Made by a program: the position numbers and the translations under genes. The notes beneath the pieces were generated by a model. It saw nothing but the letters and a program-made list of their open reading frames with translations. It made no database searches and was not told the DNA's origin. Positions 17,367-26,808 of a DNA stretch of 64,000 bases are shown here, piece after piece (within the stretch, counting starts at the first letter, position 1; each line of letters opens with the position of its first letter). Source of the stretch: Thermoproteota archaeon (GTDB lineage Archaea; Thermoproteota; Methanomethylicia; Methanomethylicales; Methanomethylicaceae); assembly GCA_020832905.1 (NCBI GenBank), contig JAJHRG010000001.1, positions 252,809 through 316,808 on the forward strand. The letters are read 5' to 3'.

Positions 17367-20099
17367 TTGATAAATGAAGAAGTATATAGATTAAACTTTT
17401 TTATAGAAAATGGATTTATAAGAAAGGAATGTAAATCTTGTAAAAGACATTTTTGGACTGTTGATCCAGATAAAGAATTATGTGGAGATTCTCCTTGTGT
17501 TCCCTATAATTTCATAAAAAATCCTCCTACAAGAAGAGCATATAATATAAATGAAATGCGTGAAGAATTTTTATCATTTTTTGAAAGAAAAGGTCATAAA
17601 CGTATTAAACGATATCCTGTTATTGCAAGATGGAGAGATGATATTTTCTTTACAATTGCATCAATAGCATGTTTTCAACCTCATGTTACAAGTGGTGAAG
17701 TCCCTCCACCTTATAACCCTCTTGTAATATCACAACCATGTATTAGAACTACTGATATTGGTAATGTGGGAAAGACAGGTGGTAGACACTTAACAATATT
17801 TGAAATGATGGCACATCATGCTTTTTCTTCAAAAGAAAAAGAAGTATATTGGAAGGAAGAAACCGTAGCATATCATCATGAATTTTTAACTAAACAACTT
17901 GGAATTCCTGATGAGGAAATAACATATATTGAACATTGGTGGGAAGGAGGTGGTGATGCAGGTCCTGATCTTGAAGGTATTGTTAGAGGTTTAGAACTAT
18001 CAACTCTTGTATTTATGGAGTATAGAAAAGTTGGAAATACTTATGAAAAATTACCATTACGTATTGTAGATACTGGATATGGATTAGAAAGATTTACATG
18101 GATATCTAAAGGAACACCTACAGCTTTTGAAGCTATCTATGGTGATTTTTTTGATAAATTCCTAAAGAAGTTAAATTTAGAGAAACCTGATGAAAAGATA
18201 ATGTGTGAATTAATGAAATTTTCAGGAATGGTTGATGTTGCAGATAGTAAGTCTTTAATGGAATATAAATTAAAAGTTTCAAAATCCTTAGGAATAGATA
18301 TAGAATCTCTTGAGAAAATAATTAGACCTATGGAAATTGCAATGGCTTTATTAGATCATACAAAAACTATTATTTTCATGTTAGGAGATGGTCTTGTACC
18401 TTCTAATGTTCAAGCTGGATATTTTGGTAGATTTTTCATAAGAAGAATAAAAAGATTATTGGATATTTTAAAAGTATCCATACCTATTTCTGAATTATTA
18501 TATATGCAAATACTTTACTGGAAGGATCAATTTCCTGAAATTATGGAAAAATCAGATTATATACTTCATGTAGCAGAATTAGAAGTTTCACGTTATGAAA
18601 AAGCAATAGAACAAGGTAAAAGTTTAATAGTTAGATTAATTAAAAACGAAGAAATACAAAAGAAAGCTTCAATTCCTATTGATACCTTATTGAAATTATA
18701 TGATTCTCATGGTTTACCTCCTGAAATTGTTAAAGAAATTGTAGAACCTTATGGTATAAAAGTTGAAATACCAGAAGCATTTGATGCTATGATTTCAGCT
18801 TTACATTCTTCTATGTCTATAAGAAAATATGAAGAAGAAGATATATTAAAAGGAATTCCATCTAATTTACCACCAACAGAGCTTGTATTTTATTCAAATC
18901 CAGAGGCAAAATCTATAAGAGCCAAGGTTCTATATTCTGATAATAATAGAGTTGTACTTGATAGAACAATATTCTATCCAGAAGGTGGAGGACAATTAAG
19001 TGATACAGGTGTAATAATTGATAATGGAAAAGAAGTAAAAGTTTTAAATGTTAAGAAATCACGTGGAATTGTTGTACATTTTGTTGATAAACCTATAGAA
19101 ATTGGTAAAGAAGTAGAGTGTGTTATAGACTGGGAGAGAAGAAAAATATTATCAAAACATCATTCTGCTACTCATATTCTCATAGGAGCAGCGAGAAGAG
19201 TTTTAGGTGATCATGTATGGCAGCATGGTGCACAAAAAGATGTTAATAAAAGTAGATTAGATATTACTCATTTTGAAAAGATTAGTGATAAACAATTGAG
19301 AGAAATTGAGAATCTTGCAAATAAAGTAATTCAAGAATGTAGACCAATAAGAGTATACTTTGAAGATAGAAATATAGCAGAACAAAAATTTGGTTTTCGT
19401 ATTTACCAAGGAGGAGTAATACCTGGTCAGAAAATACGTATAGTTGAAATAGATAATTGGGATATTGAAGCATGTGGGGGAACTCACTGTTCAAATACTG
19501 GTGAAATTGGCTTAATTAAAATAATAAGAACAGAAAGAATTCAAGATGGTGTAGAAAGATTAGAATTTATTGCAGGAGAACAAGCTATAAAGTATATTCA
19601 ATCACAAGAAGATTTATTAAATGATTTATCAAAGATTTTAAATACACCAATTGAACATCTGAAAAAAACTACTATTAATTTAGTAGAAGAATTATCTAAA
19701 TTAAGAAAATCAATTGAATCTCTTAGAGAAAAAATTGCAGAATTACTTTATTTAAATATTAAGCCAGAATTTATAAATGAATTTCAATTATATTATGGAG
19801 TATTTGATATATCCTATGAAGAACTACTTAAGTTAGCCTCACATATAGTAAAAAGAAATAATATGAGTATTGTGATACTTATTTCAAAATTAGATGGAAC
19901 AGTAATATCAATGATTGGAAGTGAGGTTATGAAGAAAGAAATTAGTGCAGGAAAAATAGTAAGTAATTTTGTATCCATATTTGGTGGTAAAGGAGGAGGT
20001 AAGCAAGATTTAGGTCAAGGAAAAATTCCACTATCTAAAATTCAAGAAATAGACTTTCATAAAGTAAAAGATTTTATTAATAATATGGTGATAAAATGA
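17367..20099 (+). CDS. alaS: Alanyl-tRNA synthetase
   Basis: A 910-residue archaeal class II AlaRS. It has the archaeal N-terminal cysteine-rich segment (CKSCKRHFW...CGDSPC), class II motifs in the catalytic domain, a tRNA-recognition domain, an editing domain with HHSATH and the paired CGGTH, and a C-Ala domain ending GGKGGGKQDLGQGK. It charges tRNA-Ala and clears mis-charged Ser/Gly. TTG at 17367, 4 nt after GATGAT, is preferred; the ATG at 17358 lies inside that ribosome-binding site. It overlaps leuS by 4 bp. Confidence 0.96.
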   Translation: MINEEVYRLNFFIENGFIRKECKSCKRHFWTVDPDKELCGDSPCVPYNFIKNPPTRRAYNINEMREEFLSFFERKGHKRIKRYPVIARWRDDIFFTIASIACFQPHVTSGEVPPPYNPLVISQPCIRTTDIGNVGKTGGRHLTIFEMMAHHAFSSKEKEVYWKEETVAYHHEFLTKQLGIPDEEITYIEHWWEGGGDAGPDLEGIVRGLELSTLVFMEYRKVGNTYEKLPLRIVDTGYGLERFTWISKGTPTAFEAIYGDFFDKFLKKLNLEKPDEKIMCELMKFSGMVDVADSKSLMEYKLKVSKSLGIDIESLEKIIRPMEIAMALLDHTKTIIFMLGDGLVPSNVQAGYFGRFFIRRIKRLLDILKVSIPISELLYMQILYWKDQFPEIMEKSDYILHVAELEVSRYEKAIEQGKSLIVRLIKNEEIQKKASIPIDTLLKLYDSHGLPPEIVKEIVEPYGIKVEIPEAFDAMISALHSSMSIRKYEEEDILKGIPSNLPPTELVFYSNPEAKSIRAKVLYSDNNRVVLDRTIFYPEGGGQLSDTGVIIDNGKEVKVLNVKKSRGIVVHFVDKPIEIGKEVECVIDWERRKILSKHHSATHILIGAARRVLGDHVWQHGAQKDVNKSRLDITHFEKISDKQLREIENLANKVIQECRPIRVYFEDRNIAEQKFGFRIYQGGVIPGQKIRIVEIDNWDIEACGGTHCSNTGEIGLIKIIRTERIQDGVERLEFIAGEQAIKYIQSQEDLLNDLSKILNTPIEHLKKTTINLVEELSKLRKSIESLREKIAELLYLNIKPEFINEFQLYYGVFDISYEELLKLASHIVKRNNMSIVILISKLDGTVISMIGSEVMKKEISAGKIVSNFVSIFGGKGGGKQDLGQGKIPLSKIQEIDFHKVKDFINNMVIK

Positions 20100-22936
20100 A
20101 TTGGAGAGAAATTGAAGAAAAATGGCAAAAAAGATGGTTTGAATCTAAAATTTTTGAATCTAATCCTGATCCATCTCGTCCAAAATTCTTCATAACTGTA
20201 GCATATCCTTATCCTAATATGCCTCAACATATAGGTCATGCTAGAACTTATTCATTAGCTGATGCTTATGCTAGATATAAGAGAATGAGAGGATATAATG
20301 TACTTTTTCCAATGGGCTTTCATTATACTGGTACTCCTATTCTTGCTCAAAGTAAGAGAATACAAGCAAATGATAAAGAACTAATTGAACAATTTAAAAG
20401 TTTAGGAATAGATGAAGAAACAATAAAGACATTTGTTTCACCACTTAATATTGCTAGATATTTCCATAGAGATTTGAAATTAGGAATGCAAGAAATGGGT
20501 TATTCTATTGATTGGAGAAGAGAGTTTACTACTATTGATCCTCCATATAGTAGATTTATAGAGTGGCAATTTTATAAGCTAAGAGAAAAAGGCTATATAA
20601 CAATAGGTTCACATCCAGTTGGTTGGTGCCCTTCTTGTAAAAATCCTGTTGGACAACATGATACAAAAGGTGATGTAGAACCAGAAATAGGTGAATTTAC
20701 TGCTATTAAATTTATATTTAATGATGTTTATCTTCCTGTAGCTACTTTAAGACCTGAAACAATTTTTGGTGTTACAAATATATGGATTAATCCAAAAGTA
20801 GAATATTTAGAAGTTCTATTAAATAATGAAAAAATGATAATAAGTGAAAAAGTATTTGAAAAACTAAAACATCAGTTTACTAATTTAGAATTAATTAAGA
20901 AGATTAAAGCAAATGATTTAATTGGTAAATATGCTATAAATCCAATTAATGGAAATAAAGTTCCAATTTTACCTGCAGATTTCGTTGATCCTGAAAATGC
21001 TACAGGAATAGTAATGTCTGTTCCAGCTCATGCACCATATGATATGCTTGCTATACTAGATTTGAAAAAAGAACCAAGAGGAGTAAGTAGTGAAATAATA
21101 TCATCAATAAATCCTATTCCTGTAATAGAGACTCCTAATATGCCTACCATACCAACAATAGAAATTATTGAAAAATTTGGAATAAAAAATCAATTAGATC
21201 CAAAAGCAGAAGAAGCAACAAAAGAATTATACATGAGGGAATTCCATTATGGTAAAATGCTTCCTATTGCTGGTAAGTATTCAGGAATGCCAGTTAGTAA
21301 AGCTAGAGATGAAATTAAAAGAGATCTTATTGAATCTAATAAGGCTTTTAAACTTTATGAAATTATAAATGGTCCAGTATATTGTAGATGTGGTTCTAAG
21401 GTAATTGTTAATGTGCTTAGTAATCAGTGGTTTATAAACTATGGTAATCCTGAATGGAAAAGAATTACGAAAGAACACTTAAATAATATGAATATAATTC
21501 CTAATGAATTAAAGAAGGAATTTGAAAATGTGATAGATTGGTTAAGAGAAAAAGCATGTGCAAGAAGAGCAGGTCTTGGAACACCTTTACCTTGGGATAA
21601 GGAATGGATTATAGAAAGTTTATCAGATTCAACAATTTATATGGCTTATTATACAATTGCAAGAATTATAAATGAGGAAAAGATAGATCCTTCTCTCTTA
21701 ACACCTGAGATTTTTGATTATATTTTCCTTGGCAAGGAACTTCCTTCATGTATAGGTATAAAGAAAGAAATTTTAGAGGCTATGAGAAAAGAATTTCTAT
21801 ATTATTATCCACTAGATAGTAGACATTCTGGAAGAGATCTTGTACCTAATCATTTAACTTTCTTCATTTTTAATCATGTAGCTATATTTCCAAAAGAATT
21901 ATGGCCAAAACAAATAGTAGTTAATGGAAGTGTATTAATGGAAGGCAAAAAAATGTCAAAATCACTAGGAAATATTATACCACTAAGAAAAGCAATAAGA
22001 GATTATGGTGCTGATGTAATAAGAATTTGTGTTCTTTCTACATCTGAATTACTTCAAGATGCTGATTTTAGTCCTTCATTAGCAGAAAACATAAAATCAA
22101 GACTTAAAGAATTTTATGAATTTGCATTAAAATATGCAAATGCTCCTCCACTTAATAGAGATGCTTTAGATAATTTAGATAAGTGGATTTTAAGTAGAAC
22201 TCAAAAATTAATAGAACAAGTAACAAATTCCATGGAAGCTTTACGTGTAAGAGAAGCTATACAAAATATACTTTACATCTTTCCACAAGAAATAAATTGG
22301 TACATAAGACGTAAAAACAATAATCCTCAAGAAAGTGTTATGAAATATATAATGGAGATTTTAATTAAGCTATTAGCACCTTTTGCTCCTCATTTATGTG
22401 AAGAATTATGGGAAAAATATGGAAATAAAAACTTTGTTTCTATAGAGAAATGGCCAGAAGTTGATCTCTCTCTTGTAGATATAAAGTTAGAAGTATCTGA
22501 GGAGTATCTAAGAAATGTAATAAATGATACATCTGAAATAATAAGAGTTACTGGAATAAAACCATCAAAAATATATTATTGTATTGCTCCAAAATGGAAG
22601 TGGGAAGTTTATCTAAAGATTCTTCAATTAATTGATGAAGGAGCTGATCCTAAATCTATAGTAAAAGAGATTATGAAGGATAAGGAAATGAGAGCAAAAG
22701 GAGAAGAAGTAGTTAAATTCATAAACTCTATAATATCATCAATAATTTCAATGTCAAAAGACTATAGAAAGAAATTACTGAGTATTGGTATTATAAATGA
22801 GGCTGAAATTCTAAAAACTGATTTTATATCACATTACTTTAATGCTCAAATATATGTTGGAGAAGTATTTGAAGAAGTACCAAAAAAGAAAATAGAACAA
22901 GCTATTCCTATGAGACCTGCTATATATGTAGTATAG
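20096..22936 (+). CDS. leuS: Leucyl-tRNA synthetase
   Basis: A 946-residue class I synthetase of archaeal/eukaryotic type. The HIGH motif appears as PQHIGHAR (about residue 42) and KMSKS as KKMSKSLGN (about 620). Between them lie a zinc-type CPSCKNPVG segment and the CP1 editing domain with LRPETIFGVTN, the conserved Thr-rich region that hydrolyses mischarged tRNA-Leu. The anticodon-binding and C-terminal domains are complete. The gene is translationally coupled to alaS (ATGA). Confidence 0.97.
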   Translation: MNWREIEEKWQKRWFESKIFESNPDPSRPKFFITVAYPYPNMPQHIGHARTYSLADAYARYKRMRGYNVLFPMGFHYTGTPILAQSKRIQANDKELIEQFKSLGIDEETIKTFVSPLNIARYFHRDLKLGMQEMGYSIDWRREFTTIDPPYSRFIEWQFYKLREKGYITIGSHPVGWCPSCKNPVGQHDTKGDVEPEIGEFTAIKFIFNDVYLPVATLRPETIFGVTNIWINPKVEYLEVLLNNEKMIISEKVFEKLKHQFTNLELIKKIKANDLIGKYAINPINGNKVPILPADFVDPENATGIVMSVPAHAPYDMLAILDLKKEPRGVSSEIISSINPIPVIETPNMPTIPTIEIIEKFGIKNQLDPKAEEATKELYMREFHYGKMLPIAGKYSGMPVSKARDEIKRDLIESNKAFKLYEIINGPVYCRCGSKVIVNVLSNQWFINYGNPEWKRITKEHLNNMNIIPNELKKEFENVIDWLREKACARRAGLGTPLPWDKEWIIESLSDSTIYMAYYTIARIINEEKIDPSLLTPEIFDYIFLGKELPSCIGIKKEILEAMRKEFLYYYPLDSRHSGRDLVPNHLTFFIFNHVAIFPKELWPKQIVVNGSVLMEGKKMSKSLGNIIPLRKAIRDYGADVIRICVLSTSELLQDADFSPSLAENIKSRLKEFYEFALKYANAPPLNRDALDNLDKWILSRTQKLIEQVTNSMEALRVREAIQNILYIFPQEINWYIRRKNNNPQESVMKYIMEILIKLLAPFAPHLCEELWEKYGNKNFVSIEKWPEVDLSLVDIKLEVSEEYLRNVINDTSEIIRVTGIKPSKIYYCIAPKWKWEVYLKILQLIDEGADPKSIVKEIMKDKEMRAKGEEVVKFINSIISSIISMSKDYRKKLLSIGIINEAEILKTDFISHYFNAQIYVGEVFEEVPKKKIEQAIPMRPAIYVV

Positions 22937-22946
22937 GAATAGGAAT

Positions 22947-23603
22947 ATGTATATCAACAAAGAAGCTATCTATGATTTAAGATATCTTTTAAATAGAGGA
23001 TATAATAAAAATTCTGCAATAAAATTTGTTGGAGATAGATACTTACTTAATAAAGAACAGCGTCATGTTCTTTATAGAACTATTTTTTCTGAGAATATTG
23101 CTAAACTTCATAAATCAAAAATTGTTCATCCTAATGAAATTAGAAATAATATCTTATTAATAGATGGATTTAATGTAATTTTAACTATTTCTAGTGCAAT
23201 AGAAGGAAAACCAATTTATCTTTGTGATGATGGAATAGTAAGAGATGTTTCTGGACTACATGGTAATATTTTAAAAAGAAATATTGAGAAAACATTAAAA
23301 ATCATCATGTTGGAACTAAATGTACTTAAACCAAAAGAAGCAATATTCTTTTTTGAGAAATCAGTAAGTAAAAGTGGTGAAATAGCAAATAAGGTTCGTA
23401 ATCTTTTGAAAGAAAATAATTTATGTGGTGATGCAAGATTAGTTTCATCATCTGATTTCTATTTATCATTATTAAAAGGTATAGTTGCTACAAGTGATTC
23501 TGTAATAATAGAAAAAGCAGAAAAAATCTTTGATCTTGCTGGATACATAATAAATAAATTAGGTATAAAGCCAATATCTCTAAATGGGCCCGCGGGGACT
23601 TGA
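22947..23603 (+). CDS. DUF434/DUF5616 family protein, 3' end overlapping tRNA-Val
   Basis: A 218-residue protein with an N-terminal helical DUF434 region (EAIYDLRYLLNRGY and FVGDRYLLNKEQRHVL, residues 5-45) and a C-terminal nucleotide-binding-like or PIN-like domain starting NNILLIDGFNVILTI (about 67) with SGLHGN and ARLVSSSDF. The Asp pattern suggests a PIN-like fold, but the function is not established. The last six codons plus stop are encoded by the complementary strand of the tRNA-Val gene (about 19 bp of overlap), so the end of the protein is shaped by the tRNA acceptor/T stem. Confidence 0.75.
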   Translation: MYINKEAIYDLRYLLNRGYNKNSAIKFVGDRYLLNKEQRHVLYRTIFSENIAKLHKSKIVHPNEIRNNILLIDGFNVILTISSAIEGKPIYLCDDGIVRDVSGLHGNILKRNIEKTLKIIMLELNVLKPKEAIFFFEKSVSKSGEIANKVRNLLKENNLCGDARLVSSSDFYLSLLKGIVATSDSVIIEKAEKIFDLAGYIINKLGIKPISLNGPAGT

Positions 23604-23673
23604 ACCCCGGACCTCCGCCGTGTGAAGGCGGTTTTAGGCTTTTTGTGTCCTAACCAAACTAGACTACGGGCCC
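23585..23673 (-). tRNA. tRNA-Val (anticodon CAC) with a 14-nt non-canonical insertion
   Basis: Minus-strand cloverleaf: acceptor GGGCCCG/CGGGCCC, D arm GTCT...GGAC, anticodon stem CCGCC/GGCGG with loop TTCACAC (anticodon CAC), T arm CGGGG-TTCAAGT-CCCCG, discriminator A, no encoded CCA. Between the D stem and anticodon stem there are 15 nt where one is normal. A 14-nt insertion (CAAAAAGCCTAAAA or the equivalent shifted by one) near position 26/27 is best explained as a short non-canonical archaeal intron. CCTAA in it can pair with TTAGG of the D arm, but the BHB is not a perfect one. Confidence 0.93.
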
Positions 23674-23714
23674 AAATTTTCTAAACTACTAAAACCTATA
23701 TAAAATTATAATTA

Positions 23715-23876
23715 TTAACGTCTTAATTCTCTTCTTTTTGGACGTAAATTCTTACTTCTACATCTTCTACATTTCTCTGCTCTTATTGAATTTCTTGCTC
23801 CACATTCTCTACAAATTTTAACATAAAGTAAATGTTGTTGAGCAATTCTTTGTTTTTCTGGATCTTGTATTGGCAT
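23715..23876 (-). CDS. rpl40e: Large ribosomal subunit protein eL40
   Basis: A 53-residue protein read from sequence, [17 protein letters not shown] at the start. It has a zinc-binding C-x2-C (CREC) and C-x2-C (CRRC) and an Arg/Lys-rich tail PKRRELRR. This is the stand-alone archaeal L40e, not fused to ubiquitin. It follows tRNA-Val on the same strand with a separate start; ATG at 23876. Confidence 0.95.
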   Translation of the reverse strand: MPIQDPEKQRIAQQHLLYVKICRECGARNSIRAEKCRRCRSKNLRPKRRELRR

Positions 23877-23948
23877 ACTTATCCCCTTATTTTACATACA
23901 CAGTCCTTTTACTAAATTATAAATTTTTCCCATAGTTTTTATAATCTA

Positions 23949-24410
23949 TTACTTTAATATTGATATAACTACATGAGAAGAAGTAGATTCTATACCTTCT
24001 ATTGTTGTTGCTTTTTCAAGAAACTGACTTAAATGTGCTTGTGGAACTATTGCTATTAGATCTATTTCACCAGTTACTCTATAAACCCTAATAGCTGGCA
24101 GTTCTTTTATTTTTCTATAAACTTCTTCTCTCTTTCTCGGTTCAACTTTTAGAAATACAAAAGCTTCTGAACTCTCTAAACCTAATACTTGTAATGCTTC
24201 TTTTGTTATATCAATAAATCCTCTACCTGTTCTTATTAGTCCTTCTTTCTTTAATTTTCTGAGATGAACATTAAGTGCTTGTCTTGTAATATTTAATTCT
24301 TTAGCTATTTCTGATTGTGTTTTTCTTACTGTAAAAACCATTGTTCCTGTACTTCTCTCAAATAATTTTCTTAATATCCTAATACTTTTTTCAGTAAGTG
24401 TGTATGACAA
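23949..24410 (-). CDS. Lrp/AsnC-family transcriptional regulator
   Basis: A 153-residue protein: an N-terminal winged helix-turn-helix (residues 5-65) containing QSEIAKELNITRQALNVHLRKLKKEGLI, here quoted only as its recognition part ITRQALNVHLRKLKKEGLI, then a linker and a C-terminal RAM-like (AsnC effector-binding) domain from about residue 78 (AFVFLKVEPRKREEV to SSHVVISIL). Such proteins bind amino-acid effectors and regulate one or many promoters, often their own. It is divergent from Alba with about 180 bp between them. The start is TTG behind GGGGGAT. Confidence 0.85.
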   Translation of the reverse strand: MSYTLTEKSIRILRKLFERSTGTMVFTVRKTQSEIAKELNITRQALNVHLRKLKKEGLIRTGRGFIDITKEALQVLGLESSEAFVFLKVEPRKREEVYRKIKELPAIRVYRVTGEIDLIAIVPQAHLSQFLEKATTIEGIESTSSHVVISILK

Positions 24411-24592
24411 CGTTCTATCCCCCTTTTACTTATGTAAATAATTACTAATAAATTTAACTTTATTTTAATTCTACATCTATATTGTCATTATATCATCATT
24501 TATTCTATCATTAAATTATGAATATTATAATAACCAAAATCTATTTATTGAAGAATTCTGTTTTAACCTTGGGATTTTTGGAGGATACGAAA

Positions 24593-24880
24593 TTGTCAAG
24601 CGACTCAGAAATACTTGTAGGAAGAAAACCACAAATGAGTTATGTACTTGCTTGTATAACTGCTTTTCATAAGGGTATTGATGAGATCATAGTAAAAGCA
24701 AGAGGACGCTCCATAAGTAAAGCAGTTGATGTAGTACAGATGGTAAGAAGAAAATTTATGCCAGATGTAGTAATAAAAGATATTACAATTGGAACAGATG
24801 AAATTAAATTAGAAGGTACACAGGAGGTAAAGAGAGTAAGTTCAATAAGTATTGTGCTTAAGAGAACAAGAAAAAGATAA
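24593..24880 (+). CDS. albA: DNA/RNA-binding protein Alba
   Basis: A 95-residue chromatin protein with the Alba core: EILVGRKPQMSYVLACITA, GIDEIIVKARGRSISKAVD and the final SSISIVLKRTRKR. Lys in GRKP corresponds to the residue that Sir2 deacetylates in Sulfolobus, and a Sir2 gene is at 7116. TTG at 24593 is preferred because GGAGGA (24580-24585) precedes it by 7 nt and the N-terminus then matches the family; the ATG at 24518 adds 25 unconserved residues. Confidence 0.92.
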   Translation: MSSDSEILVGRKPQMSYVLACITAFHKGIDEIIVKARGRSISKAVDVVQMVRRKFMPDVVIKDITIGTDEIKLEGTQEVKRVSSISIVLKRTRKR

Positions 24881-24887
24881 TACGGAT

Positions 24888-25400
24888 GTGAGTACATTGA
24901 AAATTCCGATATGTGTTGTATGTGCAAAAAGTGGTATTTTATGTCCAAAGTGTCAAGAAAAGTTAGATAAGGGTGAGATTACACAAGATGATATTGAAAT
25001 ATCAAGATGGTTTATTGAATATGAAAGTAAAAATCCACAAATAAAAGATTGTATTATTCACAAGATTGTAAGAGTATCAGGAATGTTAATTGTTATGATA
25101 AGTTGTACTGGAAAAATAAGTAGGGCTTTCTTAGCAAAAATTAGTAAGCAAATAAGTGAAGAGAAGAAAATGAATATAAGAGTAATTGAAAAAACATCAA
25201 GCATAAAGAAGCTTTTAGAACAAATTGTTACACCAGCTAGAATAATAGGTATAAATACAATTTGGCTTCCAGATGGTAGTTGGGAAAGTATTATTAGAAT
25301 ACCAAAAGTTGATAAAAAGAAAATGCCATTAGATGCAAATTCTATTGAAGAAATCATGAAAAAACTTACAGGTGAGGTTATACATATTGTTTTTGAGTAA
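24888..25400 (+). CDS. KH-domain/zinc-finger protein (NusA-like)
   Basis: A 170-residue protein with an N-terminal four-Cys zinc motif (CVVC near residue 9 and CPKC near 19) and a downstream KH-like region (about 95-165; VTPARIIGINTIWLPDG and the ESIIRIPKVDKKKMP stretch). It is an archaeal conserved protein usually found beside aspS or with RNA-processing genes and has been called NusA-like; its substrate is not known. GTG at 24888 is used since an earlier in-frame ATG lies inside alba. Directly upstream of aspS (11 bp). Confidence 0.7.
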   Translation: MSTLKIPICVVCAKSGILCPKCQEKLDKGEITQDDIEISRWFIEYESKNPQIKDCIIHKIVRVSGMLIVMISCTGKISRAFLAKISKQISEEKKMNIRVIEKTSSIKKLLEQIVTPARIIGINTIWLPDGSWESIIRIPKVDKKKMPLDANSIEEIMKKLTGEVIHIVFE

Positions 25401-25411
25401 TGGTGAAATTT

Positions 25412-26731
25412 ATGTCATTAAGAACACATTATACATCAGAAATTAAGCCTGAAGATGATGGAAAGGAAGTTATTATAGCAGGATGGATTCATAGAATAAG
25501 AGATCTTGGTGGTGTTAAATTCCTCATAGTAAGAGATATGAAGGGTACTATACAAGTAACAGTAAAGAAAGGAGAGATATCACAAAATTTATTAGAAATT
25601 ACTGAAAAGTTAAAAGAAGAATGTGTTGTTATTGTAAAGGGAATTGTAAAAGCAAATAAAATTGCTCCTAAAGGTAGAGAAATTATACCAAAGGAAATAA
25701 AAATATTAGATAAGCCAATTGAAACACTTCCTATTTCTATATCAGGTAAAACAGAAATTAATCTTGATACTAGGTTAAATTATAGAGTTTTAGATTTAAG
25801 AAGACCAGAAGTTCTTGCAATATTTAAAATACAATCAAAATTAGTTGAAGGAATGGAAGAATATTTAATAGAACAAAAGTTCTATAAAGTTTTTACTCCA
25901 TGTATAATAGGAGCTGCATCAGAAGGTGGTGCAGAAGTCTTTCCTATTGTTTATTTCAATAAAAGTGCTTTTTTAAGACAAGATCCACAACTTCATAGAC
26001 AATTAGTTGTAATTAGTGGTCTAGATAGAATTTATGATTTAGGACCAAGTTGGAGAGCAGAACCTAGTCATACTCCAAGACATTTATGTGAACATAGAGG
26101 TTGTGCTGTAGAAATGGGATTTATAAAAGATGAATATGATATTATGCGATTACAAGAAAATTTAATTATAAGAGGTTTAATGAAAGTTAAAAAAGAATGT
26201 GGTGAAGAACTTGAATTATTAAATAAAGAAATAGAAATACCTAGTACACCTTTTCCTGAATTAAGATTCCCTGATATTTATGATATACTTGAAGAATTTG
26301 GAAAGAAAATTCCATTTGGAGAAGATTACGATAGAGAATCTGAATTAATACTTGCAAAATATGTAAAGGAGAAGTATAAATCAGATTTCTTCTTTGTTAA
26401 TAGATTTCCATTTAAAGTAAAACCTTTTTATGTTATGAAAGTAGATGATGATCCTCAATGGGCAAGAAGTGTTGACTTAATTTATAAAGGTGTAGAATTA
26501 AGCTCTGGTGGTCAAAGAGAACATAGATATGAAAAAATAATAGAGCAAATTAAAGAAAAAGGTATTAGTCTATTATCACTTAAATGGTTTACAGATTTCT
26601 TCAAGTATGGAGCTCCTCCTCATGGAGGTTTTAATATTGGAATTGAAAGATTAACAATGCAACTATTAGATCTAAGTAATATAAGAGAAGCTGTATTATT
26701 TCCAAGGACTCCAGAACGTTTATTACCATGA
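25412..26731 (+). CDS. aspS: Aspartyl-tRNA synthetase (archaeal type)
   Basis: A 439-residue class IIb synthetase: OB-fold anticodon-binding domain (residues 1-105, GWIHRIRDLGGVKFLIVRD) and the catalytic domain with motif 2 YDLGPSWRAEPSHTPRH and motif 3 GFNIGIERLTMQ. Archaeal AspRS enzymes may also charge tRNA-Asn; whether this one discriminates cannot be told here. ATG at 25412 is 5 nt after GGTGA and is preferred over the ATG at 25400. Convergent with truD. Confidence 0.96.
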   Translation: MSLRTHYTSEIKPEDDGKEVIIAGWIHRIRDLGGVKFLIVRDMKGTIQVTVKKGEISQNLLEITEKLKEECVVIVKGIVKANKIAPKGREIIPKEIKILDKPIETLPISISGKTEINLDTRLNYRVLDLRRPEVLAIFKIQSKLVEGMEEYLIEQKFYKVFTPCIIGAASEGGAEVFPIVYFNKSAFLRQDPQLHRQLVVISGLDRIYDLGPSWRAEPSHTPRHLCEHRGCAVEMGFIKDEYDIMRLQENLIIRGLMKVKKECGEELELLNKEIEIPSTPFPELRFPDIYDILEEFGKKIPFGEDYDRESELILAKYVKEKYKSDFFFVNRFPFKVKPFYVMKVDDDPQWARSVDLIYKGVELSSGGQREHRYEKIIEQIKEKGISLLSLKWFTDFFKYGAPPHGGFNIGIERLTMQLLDLSNIREAVLFPRTPERLLP

Positions 26732-26808
26732 AAATTAGAGACTTAATGATATGTATTTCAATGAAATAAATTACTAAGATAATAAAGTAATTAAGAAAGG
26801 GTATTATA

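Noticed and set aside
19257..19494. Two antisense ORFs within alaS
   Set aside because: Shadow frames of the AlaRS editing/C-terminal region, with no family features.
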